This document shows positions 1 to 7,039 of a stretch of 10,127 bases of DNA, in pieces (position 1 is the first letter of the stretch; every line of letters begins with the position of its first letter). The translations under genes were made by a program, and so were the position numbers. This DNA comes from CAYVMN01 sp043808585 (GTDB lineage: Bacteria > Desulfobacterota > DSM-4660 > Desulfatiglandales > Desulfatiglandaceae), in assembly GCA_043808585.1 (NCBI GenBank), contig JAZDES010000139.1, positions 1 through 10,127 of the forward strand. Reading direction: 5' to 3'. Below the pieces are notes generated by a model. The model saw nothing but the letters and a program-made list of their open reading frames with translations. It was not told the DNA's origin and made no database searches.

Positions 1-1083
1 GGTTTGGAGATCAATTTCAGACGGATGAGGATAAATCCGAAAATCCGGTTCTTTACCATGGCCGAGGTCAGCCAGATATCCGGGCAGGAAGGGGATTATG
101 ACGTGGAGGTCAAGATATCTCCGCGCTACGTGAATGAGAAATGCACCTGCTGTGGAAAGTGCGCAGAGGCCTGCGAGACCGAAATTGACAACTCGTTCAA
201 CTACGGCATGGACAAGATTAAGGCGGCCTATCTGCCCCACGAATTTGCTTTTCCCATGAGGTATGTCTTGGATCCCTCGATCGTTGGGACCGAAGAAGGG
301 AATAAGTGCCGGGATGCCTGTGCATACGGGGCGATTGACCTGGATATGCAGGGATCGTCCTTTGAGATGAAGGTGGGGGCAATTGTTTGGGCGGCCGGCT
401 GGGAGCCCTATGATGCCCAAAAAGTCGAATACTACGGTTTTGGCCAGTATAAAAACGTCATCACAAATGTGATGTTGGAACGTATGGTTGCACCCAGTGG
501 ACCTACCGGCGGTAAGGTGCTAAGGCCGTCGGACGGGAAGGCGGTAAAGAATGTGGCCTTTATCCAGTGCGCAGGGTCTCGGGATGAAAACCACCTCGCG
601 TATTGCTCCGGTATATGCTGTTTGGCCTCCATGAAGCATGCCACTTACCTGAGGGAGCAGTATCCAGATTGTAATGTGACGATCTTTTTTATCGATATCC
701 GCGCCCTTGATAGACTGGAAGACTTCTATACAATGGTGCAACAGGACGAAAAGTTGACCTTCACCAAGAGTAAGATCGCCAATATCACTGAAGATGAACA
801 GACCGGAGATTTGATGCTTGAAGGAGAAAACACGAACACAGGAGAACAGATTCGAATGACCTTTGATATGGTGGTCTTGGCAACAGGGATCGTCCCCAAC
901 CGGATCAACATAGAATCACCGCCCAATGTTTCATATGACGACTACGGATTTATGACCTACGATCCTGAGAAGACCGGAATCTATGGCGCGGGCTGTGTCA
1001 GGAGACCCTCTGATGTGGCTTCCTGTGTGCAGGATGGAACCGCATCTGCCCTGAGGGCCATTCAATCAATCGCGAGGAGGTAA
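1..1083 (+). CDS. qmoA: QmoA, HdrA-like flavoprotein subunit of the Qmo complex (5'-truncated)
   Basis: The window opens inside this gene: codon 1 is already in frame (Gly-Leu-Glu-Ile-Asn-Phe-Arg-Arg), matching the segment that follows the CPPTCGLEINFRR-type motif of QmoA. By comparison with the usual length of about 410 residues, roughly 50 N-terminal residues, including the FAD Rossmann GxGxxG, are off the left edge; the TTG at position 4 is not a real start. Visible parts are a ferredoxin-type CX2CX2CX3C (KCTCCGKCAEAC, near fragment residue 47), a reduced second site (KCRDAC), the HdrA-type IQCAGSRD...YCSGICC segment, and the C-terminal TGIYGAGCVRRP flavin segment. Qmo proteins relay electrons towards APS reductase (AprAB) in dissimilatory sulfate reduction. 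The gene ends 4 nt before qmoB, so the two are co-transcribed. Generic HdrA is the alternative name, but the following QmoB makes QmoA much more likely. Confidence 0.88.
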   Translation, partial: GLEINFRRMRINPKIRFFTMAEVSQISGQEGDYDVEVKISPRYVNEKCTCCGKCAEACETEIDNSFNYGMDKIKAAYLPHEFAFPMRYVLDPSIVGTEEGNKCRDACAYGAIDLDMQGSSFEMKVGAIVWAAGWEPYDAQKVEYYGFGQYKNVITNVMLERMVAPSGPTGGKVLRPSDGKAVKNVAFIQCAGSRDENHLAYCSGICCLASMKHATYLREQYPDCNVTIFFIDIRALDRLEDFYTMVQQDEKLTFTKSKIANITEDEQTGDLMLEGENTNTGEQIRMTFDMVVLATGIVPNRINIESPPNVSYDDYGFMTYDPEKTGIYGAGCVRRPSDVASCVQDGTASALRAIQSIARR

Positions 1084-1087
1084 CTCG

Positions 1088-3319
1088 ATGGACAAGAAGA
1101 CAGCGGTTTACATATGCACCGGGTGTGGCATCGGAGATGCCCTGGACATTGAGCAGCTCAAAGAGGATGGTACGGAAGATCATAGCATCGCCCTGAGCAA
1201 GGACCATCCCTTTTTGTGTGGCCCTGAGGGTGTTGATCTTATCAAAAAAGATATGGAGGATGAAGGGGTAAATACCATCATCATCGCTGCCTGTTCCCAG
1301 AGGGTCAACTACGATGTATTCAGTTTTGGTTCGGACAAGATTGTAGAGAGGGTCAATCTGAGGGAACAGGTGGCGTGGAGCCAGCCTCCCAAAGAGGAAG
1401 ATACCCAGATGTTGGCCGAAGACAACCTGAGGATGGGCTGTGCCAAGGTGGACAAGATGGAGTTGCCCGAGCCCTTTAAGGCCGAGGAGGAGTACTCCAA
1501 GGATATCCTGGTGGTTGGTGGCGGTATTTCTGGGATGACCGCGGCCCTTGATACGGCCAAGGCGGGCTATCAGGTCCTTTTGGTGGAAAAAGAGGATCGC
1601 TTGGGTGGCTTCTTAGGCAAGATGAAAAAGACTATTAAACTGCCTTATAAGGAGCTTACGGAGACGGGTGCCGAAGAGATGATCAAAGCGGTTACGGAAG
1701 CCCCCAAGATCAAGGTTTATACCTCCTCCACAGTTGAAAAAATTAGCGGCGGTCCCGGAACATTCTCTGTTGACATCAAGTCCAATGGAAATTCGGCAAC
1801 CGAGAAGGTAGGGGCCGTGGTTCAGGCCACGGGCTGGGTCCCCTATGATGCCAACAAATTAGGGCATTTAGGATACGGTCAATTCAAGAATGTGGTTACG
1901 AACGTGGAAATGGAAGAGATGGCCAAGGCAGGAAAAATCACGCGGCCCTCTGACGGCCAAGAAGTCAAAAACGCCCTCTTTATCCAGTGCGCGGGTTCGA
2001 GAGAGCCTGAACACCTGCCCTACTGTTCCTCTGTCTGCTGCCTGGTTTCCCTTAAACAGGCCACTTACCTGAAGGAGCAGAACCCGGAAACGGTCAACTA
2101 TATCCTGTATAAAGATATACGCACAGTGGGTCAGGCGGAAGACTTCTATCGAAAGGCTCAAGAAGACGGGAATATCTTTATCAGAGGGAGTGTCTTGGGG
2201 GTTGGAGAAGTCGGCGACAAACTTTACGTGGAGGCTGAAGACGAGCTTTTGGGTGAAAACATAAAGGTTGAGGACTTGGATCTGGTGGTGCTGGCAGTGG
2301 GAATGGTTCCGAGTAGCATGCCTGAGGTCATTCCACGGATTAAGGCCCCGGAAGGCGCTAAGGACGTCGACGAGGATGGCATGATGGAAGTCCAGCCAGA
2401 CTCGGGATTCTTCGCCACCAGCGCCCTCAATCTAGAGTATCGCCAAGGGCCTGAATTGCCCACGTTCAAGTATGGATTTCCTGACTCCCATTTTATCTGC
2501 TTTCCCTATGAAACGCGGAGGACCGGCATTTATGCTGCCGGATGTGTAAGAAGGCCCATGGAGACGGCCAGGGCCATGGATGATGCGGGTGGGGCAGCCA
2601 TGAAGGCGATCCAGTGTTCTGAGGCAACGGCCATCGGCATGGCAGTGCATCCCAGGGCAGGGGATTTGTCTTATCCTGAAATTAACATGCAAAGGTGCAC
2701 GCAGTGCAAGAGGTGCACAGAAGAATGTCCCTTTGGGATGTTTAATGAGGACGAGAAGGCCAATCCACTTCCCAATCCTACGCGATGCCGCCGGTGCAGC
2801 ATCTGTATGGGGGCATGTCCCGAAAGGATCATCTCATTTAAGAATTATTCCGTGGGTATGATCGGAAACATGCTCAAGGCGATCAACGTACCTGAAGAGG
2901 ACGAGGAAAAACCGAGGGTCGTGGCCCTTGTCTGTGAAAACGACGCCTATCCTGCACTTGACATGGCCGGGATCAAGCGTATGAGTTGGAGCCCTTATGT
3001 CCGGTTTATCCCTGTTAGATGTCTTGGGTCAATCAATCTTGTGTGGGTTGCCGATGCAATGTCCAGAGGAATTGATGGGTTGATACTGATGGGCTGCCGT
3101 CATGGAGATGATTACCAGTGTCATTTTATTAAAGGAAGTGAATTGGCGAACACCAGACTGAGTAAGGTATCGGAAACCCTGGACAGGCTGGCCCTGGAAT
3201 CTGATCGTGTGAAGTTTGTAGAGGTAGGGATCACGGATTATGAGAAGATTCCCAACATCATCAATGAATTTATGGAGAGGATAGTGGAGGTTGGCCCGAA
3301 TCCGTATAAGGGCTGGTAG
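1088..3319 (+). CDS. qmoB: QmoB, HdrA-MvhD fusion flavoprotein/iron-sulfur subunit
   Basis: At 743 residues this is the usual QmoB length. The N-terminal HdrA domain carries conserved Cys10/Cys13, Cys44 (HPFLCGPEGV) and Cys69 (AACS). The FAD dinucleotide fold follows, with GGGISG at residues 144-149, and then the HdrA IQCAGSRE...YCSSVCC segment. Two complete [4Fe-4S] motifs CX2CX2CX3CP lie at Cys537-547 and Cys567-577. The C-terminal MvhD-like domain keeps four cysteines (616, 645, 670, 678) that in the family bind a [2Fe-2S] cluster. There are no membrane segments, so the protein is cytoplasmic. A GGAGG ribosome site at 1076-1080, inside the end of qmoA, fixes the ATG at 1088. In known Qmo complexes QmoB is the subunit proposed to contact AprAB; here its MvhD part may also dock the HdrC/HdrB pair encoded next, which is inference. 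It is paralogous to QmoA through the shared HdrA core. Confidence 0.92.
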   Translation: MDKKTAVYICTGCGIGDALDIEQLKEDGTEDHSIALSKDHPFLCGPEGVDLIKKDMEDEGVNTIIIAACSQRVNYDVFSFGSDKIVERVNLREQVAWSQPPKEEDTQMLAEDNLRMGCAKVDKMELPEPFKAEEEYSKDILVVGGGISGMTAALDTAKAGYQVLLVEKEDRLGGFLGKMKKTIKLPYKELTETGAEEMIKAVTEAPKIKVYTSSTVEKISGGPGTFSVDIKSNGNSATEKVGAVVQATGWVPYDANKLGHLGYGQFKNVVTNVEMEEMAKAGKITRPSDGQEVKNALFIQCAGSREPEHLPYCSSVCCLVSLKQATYLKEQNPETVNYILYKDIRTVGQAEDFYRKAQEDGNIFIRGSVLGVGEVGDKLYVEAEDELLGENIKVEDLDLVVLAVGMVPSSMPEVIPRIKAPEGAKDVDEDGMMEVQPDSGFFATSALNLEYRQGPELPTFKYGFPDSHFICFPYETRRTGIYAAGCVRRPMETARAMDDAGGAAMKAIQCSEATAIGMAVHPRAGDLSYPEINMQRCTQCKRCTEECPFGMFNEDEKANPLPNPTRCRRCSICMGACPERIISFKNYSVGMIGNMLKAINVPEEDEEKPRVVALVCENDAYPALDMAGIKRMSWSPYVRFIPVRCLGSINLVWVADAMSRGIDGLILMGCRHGDDYQCHFIKGSELANTRLSKVSETLDRLALESDRVKFVEVGITDYEKIPNIINEFMERIVEVGPNPYKGW

Positions 3320-3396
3320 GGGATTTAGTGGGGTGAAATTGATGATTGATAATCGACGCCTCACAATCTTAAACTCCGAGGTAAGAGAGGTTGCAT

Positions 3397-3987
3397 ATGG
3401 GAAAAAATGGAAACTATGATCCGTCCTTTGCCCGGGAAGTTTTTGAGAATGTGGATTTTGGGCATGAAATAAAGATGTGCATGCAGTGTGGGGTCTGTGC
3501 CGCCTCTTGTCCGCTGAGCCTCCAGATGGACCATCCTCCACGGCAGATCTTTACCCTGATCCGGGCTGGAAAGAGAGAGGAGGTATTGGGCAGTCAGGCG
3601 ATCATGCTGTGCACTTCGTGCTATACCTGCAAGGTCAGGTGCCCAAGGAAGATCCCGGTTGTGGACGTCATGCATGGCCTGGCGAATTATGCCCTGAAAC
3701 AGGGCTTTGTCCCACGCAAAAACACGGCCAATTTCGGGGGAAAATTCTGGGACCAAGTGTATAAGATCGGGCGTATTGACGAAAAAGATCTACCAAGACG
3801 CTACTTTTTTGAAGGCGGAATTGTTGAGGGCATAAAAGGAACCTTGAGTTTCTCAGACATCGGAATAAAGATGTTTCTTCATAAAAGAATGAAATTGCTC
3901 CCAGAAAAGAAGATCAAAGGGATCAGAGACCTTAGAAAGATGCTGGACAAGGCTGAGGGGATGCAAGAAGGAGGTGGCAGCGCATGA
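3397..3987 (+). CDS. hdrC: HdrC, soluble [4Fe-4S] heterodisulfide reductase-type subunit
   Basis: A 196-residue protein with two complete ferredoxin motifs: Cys28/31/34/38 (CMQCGVCAASCP) and Cys72/75/78/82 (CTSCYTCKVRCP). This is the HdrC pattern, where two [4Fe-4S] clusters wire HdrA-type flavoproteins to HdrB. I chose the ATG at 3397 because GAGAGG (3385-3390) lies 6 nt upstream; a TTG at 3391 is in frame but worse placed. Length and composition rule out QmoC: after the ferredoxin part there is only a charged, lysine-rich tail and none of the hydrophobic helices of the QmoC/HdrE cytochrome b domain. It begins 77 nt after qmoB, and its TGA overlaps the hdrB ATG (ATGA). Its likely role is to carry electrons between QmoB and HdrB in the cytoplasm. 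The fold call is sure; the physiological direction is not. Confidence 0.9.
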   Translation: MGKNGNYDPSFAREVFENVDFGHEIKMCMQCGVCAASCPLSLQMDHPPRQIFTLIRAGKREEVLGSQAIMLCTSCYTCKVRCPRKIPVVDVMHGLANYALKQGFVPRKNTANFGGKFWDQVYKIGRIDEKDLPRRYFFEGGIVEGIKGTLSFSDIGIKMFLHKRMKLLPEKKIKGIRDLRKMLDKAEGMQEGGGSA

Positions 3988-4862
3988 AGTACTTTCTCTA
4001 CTGGGGTTGTAGTCTGGAGGGAACCGGGGCCAATTTTCTGATCTCCCTCAGGCCCGTTGCCAAGACCTTCGGCATTGAGTTTGAGGAGATAGAAGACTGG
4101 AATTGCTGCGGTGCAAGCGTTTCATATGTTGGCGCCAGAGATCTTGCCATCAAGGTACTGAATGCACGGAATCTGGCATTGGCGGAATCCAAGGGGAGTT
4201 ACGATATTGTCGCCCCGTGCAGTTCCTGCTACATCCAGATGCTCAAGGTCAACCATGAGATCCAGGAAGATGAAGGGCTGAGGACCCGTGTCAACGAATG
4301 CCTGGCTGAGGGCGGCCTCAATTATAAAGGTACCATTAGGGTCCGCCATATTATGGATGTATTGTACAACGACGTGGGCGTCGAGAAGATAAAGTCAAAG
4401 GTGGTTAAGCCCCTAAACGGGCTGAAGATCGCCGGCTATGTGGGATGCCAGTCAGTAAGGCCTTACGGAGAGTATGACAGTGTAGAAAAGCCAAAGATCC
4501 AGGATCTGCTTTTAAAGGCCCTGGGCGCAGAGCCGGTGCCCTTTCCGAAAAAGATGCGATGCTGCGGTTCAGGGATCTTCATGAGCGAAATGGAGCTCTG
4601 TGTAAGGCTGGTGGGGGATATCCTGGAGGATGCCACCAATCACGGGGCAGAGATGGTCTCTACGGTATGCCCCATGTGTGCCATGAACCTGGAGATTTAC
4701 CAGGATAGGGTTAACAAGGCCCTCGGGACAGAATTCGATGTGCCGGTGGTATATCTTACCCAGTTGATGGCTGCTGCATTCGGGATGGATCTGAAAAAGG
4801 AAGCGGCCCTGGACTATAACATTATCCCGCCGGAAGGCATCTTGAAGGCAGCCATCGGCTAG
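3984..4862 (+). CDS. hdrB: HdrB, CCG-domain catalytic-type heterodisulfide reductase subunit
   Basis: A 292-residue protein with two full CCG (DUF224) modules. The first is Cys9-X31-Cys41Cys42Gly-X36-Cys79-X2-Cys82; the second is Cys155-X37-Cys193Cys194Gly-X34-Cys229-X2-Cys232. In methanogen HdrB such motifs hold noncubane [4Fe-4S] clusters that reduce the CoM-S-S-CoB disulfide. In bacteria the substrate is unknown and may be another disulfide or a partner protein. The start is firm: AAGGAGGT at 3968-3975 is 8 nt before an ATG that overlaps the hdrC stop, so translation is coupled. With QmoA, QmoB and HdrC it would form a soluble HdrABC-like complex in place of the quinone-linked QmoABC. All cluster cysteines are present, so it is probably functional. 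It is the last gene of the operon. Confidence 0.91.
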   Translation: MKYFLYWGCSLEGTGANFLISLRPVAKTFGIEFEEIEDWNCCGASVSYVGARDLAIKVLNARNLALAESKGSYDIVAPCSSCYIQMLKVNHEIQEDEGLRTRVNECLAEGGLNYKGTIRVRHIMDVLYNDVGVEKIKSKVVKPLNGLKIAGYVGCQSVRPYGEYDSVEKPKIQDLLLKALGAEPVPFPKKMRCCGSGIFMSEMELCVRLVGDILEDATNHGAEMVSTVCPMCAMNLEIYQDRVNKALGTEFDVPVVYLTQLMAAAFGMDLKKEAALDYNIIPPEGILKAAIG

Positions 4863-5049
4863 GTGCAGGAGTATTATTACAAGACTCACTAGCTCAGGCA
4901 AAAACCCATTTCCCGATCGCAAATAAGATTCCCGACATTTACTCCAACACTCCATTACTCCTTTTCCGAGCACGGATCCGGGAATTTTCCTTGGGAGTGT
5001 CTGGCGCAGAAATTGGTGCTCTTAGTGAGATCTGTATTAATAACCGAAG

Positions 5050-5090
5050 CCGAACCTCCATGAGGCTTGGGGGTTTGGTTTTCTTTTTTC
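5050..5090 (+). terminator. Intrinsic terminator or attenuator hairpin ahead of the zinc-ribbon gene
   Basis: A 10-bp stem pairs 5050-5059 with 5069-5078 (all ten positions pair, including two G-T wobbles) around a 9-nt loop, followed by the T-rich tract 5079-5090. It lies 187 nt after hdrB and is the only good terminator candidate for the qmo-hdr operon. Oddly, the T-tract ends only 11 nt before the next start codon. A competing 5-bp stem (AAGCC 5047-5051 with GGCTT 5064-5068) overlaps it, so two folds are possible. A weak promoter-like pair lies just upstream (TTGGTG 5013-5018, 16-bp spacer, TATTAA 5035-5040). Confidence 0.7.
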
Positions 5091-5101
5091 AGGGGAAGGG
5101 A

Positions 5102-5371
5102 ATGAGTGAGCAGGAGACACCGAAATGCCCGCATTGCGGCATGAATATGAACAAATGGAGACCCCCGGCCAATTCCACCTGGGCTGGTCCTTTTCAGTGG
5201 GTCTGTTTCAATGATGAGTGCCCCTATTTTGTCCGCGGCTGGGATCACATGATGAGGCAGCAAGATATCAAAGCCTCTTACAGGCACCGTCTTGATCCCG
5301 AAACCGGGGCAAAGGGCCCTCTGCCTTGTTGGTCATACGATGCCCACAAGGACAAGATCATTGACGATTGA
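5102..5371 (+). CDS. Small Ogr/Delta-like zinc-ribbon protein
   Basis: An 89-residue protein with Cys9-X2-Cys12-X22-Cys35-X4-Cys40, the spacing of Ogr/Delta-like zinc fingers. An aromatic, conserved-looking stretch follows (WVCFNDECPYFVRGW, then YRHRLDPETG and GPLPCW). I recognise this as a type of small zinc-ribbon protein found in sulfate-reducing Desulfobacterota; its function is not established. The phage Ogr proteins are transcription activators, but no phage context is seen here. The ATG at 5102 follows a purine-rich AGGGGAAGGGA. The reading frame stays open upstream to a TTG at 4991, but that extension runs through the terminator hairpin and has no ribosome site, so I rejected it. The gene sits between the qmo-hdr operon and a SEC-C gene on the same strand, and must be expressed by read-through or by controlled passage of the hairpin. 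Confidence 0.78.
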   Translation: MSEQETPKCPHCGMNMNKWRPPANSTWAGPFQWVCFNDECPYFVRGWDHMMRQQDIKASYRHRLDPETGAKGPLPCWSYDAHKDKIIDD

Positions 5372-5435
5372 CATCCCGAGCTTAGGTGCGGTTAGTGTCA
5401 ACTACTTAACCATTTGACTACTAGACTATTTTCGT

Positions 5436-6200
5436 ATGAAGAAGATAGGAAGAAACGAGCGTTGCCCTTGCGGTAGCGGGAAGAAATTCAAGCTCTGTCA
5501 CCTGGGGAGAGAGGATGAAATCATCCTCGAGGGGACGAGTGGGATATCTGTGGAGATGAGCGCGCGGATAACCAGCCTCCCGTCCGTCCATTATGGCCGC
5601 TCCCAGGAAGTGATTGAGGCACTTGATATAAGGAACCTGACCGGGTCTTCCATGGGTGTCAGGTTTATTGATCTGAAGAGCTACAGCGATTTGAACATAT
5701 ACGGTAGCCTGCGTTCTGGCGTAGGGGAAGACAGCACAGGTGGGGTAGTTGTCAACGTCTTGAAGACCGGCAAGAGCGACCCGGACAACGTCTATGTAGC
5801 CATTTCCCCCCGTATCGGAGACAGCATCCTGGTCCATCAGCTGGCCCATGTGCTTGATTACCTGGGGGGGTCAAGACTGATGCCCGGCCTGGCCAGGCCG
5901 CTGGGATATGAACTTGGGATCCCGGGGGAGCACCTGGAGCATCCCCACGAATTCGGATACTGGCTGAGTTACCTTGCTGAAAGATTCGAGGTACAGCTGG
6001 ATGCCGATGACACCATTATCTCCTACCTTTACACGAACGGCATGCTTATAAAAGGTGGGGACATTGAAAGGCAGGATCAATCGATCCTGAAATCCAGGTC
6101 GGACCGTATCTTGAAGTTCCTGAGCGAGAGAAGCGTGGAAATCGATTCCCTTATTTCTGAACTTCCCGGATATATCGGGTCAAGGGTGGAAAAGGATTGA
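5436..6200 (+). CDS. SEC-C motif protein with a degenerate HExxH (HQLAH) motif
   Basis: A 254-residue protein. The N-terminus is a SEC-C zinc motif, Cys10-Pro-Cys12-Gly-Ser-Gly with Cys21-His22 closing the site; such motifs bind one zinc and often occur as accessory modules, as at the SecA C-terminus. The rest is unrecognised. A helix-like segment at residues 134-138 reads His-Gln-Leu-Ala-His, where a zincin protease would have His-Glu-x-x-His, and a His/Glu-rich patch follows (His166, His169, His171, Glu172). It may be a catalytically dead or metal-binding relative of a metallopeptidase; this is inference. The ATG at 5436 is forced, since an in-frame TGA lies at 5415-5417 and the SEC-C motif begins at residue 10, yet no Shine-Dalgarno sequence precedes it. 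It lies 64 nt after the zinc-ribbon gene and converges on the YkgJ-family pair with a 25-nt gap. Confidence 0.75.
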   Translation: MKKIGRNERCPCGSGKKFKLCHLGREDEIILEGTSGISVEMSARITSLPSVHYGRSQEVIEALDIRNLTGSSMGVRFIDLKSYSDLNIYGSLRSGVGEDSTGGVVVNVLKTGKSDPDNVYVAISPRIGDSILVHQLAHVLDYLGGSRLMPGLARPLGYELGIPGEHLEHPHEFGYWLSYLAERFEVQLDADDTIISYLYTNGMLIKGGDIERQDQSILKSRSDRILKFLSERSVEIDSLISELPGYIGSRVEKD

Positions 6201-6225
6201 CGGTTGAGGACTGCCCGGTCTTTTC

Positions 6226-7008
6226 TCAGGGAGATGTCCTGGGTCTTCCCGATATGCCTTTTGGTTGAATGGTCTTTTCTCCGAAGAGACTGAATCTTAG
6301 CCAGTCTATGGCAAAGATCAAGAGGTGCATATCGTCTCGATCCAGTTTTTCCTTCAGGCCCGGGGCCACATGGAAGAGATCAAAAAACCTGCTCTCGAAT
6401 AGAAATTTTCTGAACATGTCCAGATTATAGGAGGCCATGAAAAACATCTGGATTTTTCGGGTTACTTCCTTGACCCCCAGGCTCCTGGAAGAACTAAAGA
6501 GCTTGAGCCATTGATCATTCATGGCGTTATATTCCTTCACCCCTTCATGTTCGAGCCATTGATCGAGGGTCCACGATTTATTTTCATAAAAACCCCGGCA
6601 GTGCGATTCCTCAACGACAAAGAATTTCTCGGTAGCACTCCTTTTCCCTTCCGCCGTTGCCGAGGCCCTTCCAAGGGGATAGAGACGGCATGCGCCCGGG
6701 CGATCCTCATAAATGGCGCATCCCTGTTCTGTGAGAAAGGGACAGGTCTCTTTTTCACCCTTATTCATCTTGACCATGACCGTGGGAAATGGACTGTGGG
6801 CCTCAATGAACGTATCGGTATAAATTTCCAGGAAATCCTGGGAGGAAAGTCCCAGGCGATTCTTCATGCGGAGGATATCGTATGGTGTGAGGATGAGACG
6901 GAGTCTGGCGCAGCAGTCATTGAAACAGGCAATATCCTTGTGGCAATTGAACCGGAAGACGTGCCCCTGCAAGGGTTTCAATATTTCTTCTGTCTTGGCG
7001 ACTTTCAT
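6226..7008 (-). CDS. YkgJ/CxxCxxCC-family cysteine-cluster protein, copy 2
   Basis: A 260-residue protein of the YkgJ family (putative zinc- or iron-chelating domain). The cysteine set is Cys22, Cys28, Cys32-Cys33, then Cys89 (CPFL), Cys97, Cys107 in the family signature GCAIYEDRPGACRLYPL, and Cys137 (ESHCRGF). The C-terminal half (MASYNLDMFRKFL..., AIDWLRFSLFG) is helical and lacks cysteines. No signal peptide or membrane segment is visible, so it should be cytoplasmic. The family probably binds a metal or Fe-S cluster through these cysteines, but no reaction is established. The start ATG (7006-7008) has a modest AAGG upstream. It is the second gene of a two-gene minus-strand operon, 31 nt behind a clear paralogue, and its stop faces the SEC-C gene. 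Confidence 0.82.
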   Translation of the reverse strand: MKVAKTEEILKPLQGHVFRFNCHKDIACFNDCCARLRLILTPYDILRMKNRLGLSSQDFLEIYTDTFIEAHSPFPTVMVKMNKGEKETCPFLTEQGCAIYEDRPGACRLYPLGRASATAEGKRSATEKFFVVEESHCRGFYENKSWTLDQWLEHEGVKEYNAMNDQWLKLFSSSRSLGVKEVTRKIQMFFMASYNLDMFRKFLFESRFFDLFHVAPGLKEKLDRDDMHLLIFAIDWLRFSLFGEKTIQPKGISGRPRTSP

Positions 7009-7039
7009 GGTCAGGCCTTATAGGGTATCCCTAAATGCC

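Noticed and set aside
3029..3541. 170-residue minus-strand open frame across the qmoB/hdrC junction
   Set aside because: It overlaps two certain genes and has low-complexity, proline/histidine-rich shadow-type composition.
4941..4961. Three ACTCC repeats at 8-nt period (4941, 4949, 4957)
   Set aside because: Too short and degenerate to separate from chance in a noncoding spacer.
4569..4973. 134-residue minus-strand frame over the hdrB end and spacer
   Set aside because: Mostly antisense to hdrB, with no motif and no ribosome site.
4991..5101. Longer TTG start for the zinc-ribbon protein
   Set aside because: The added residues are encoded by the terminator hairpin and T-tract, and no ribosome site precedes the TTG.
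6209..6224. Possible terminator GACT-GCCC-GGTC-TTTT after the SEC-C gene
   Set aside because: The stem is only 4 bp including a wobble and the T-run is only four long; too weak to call.
6511..7023. 170-residue plus-strand open frame
   Set aside because: It is antisense to a well-supported YkgJ-family gene with conserved cysteines; no ribosome site or recognisable motif.
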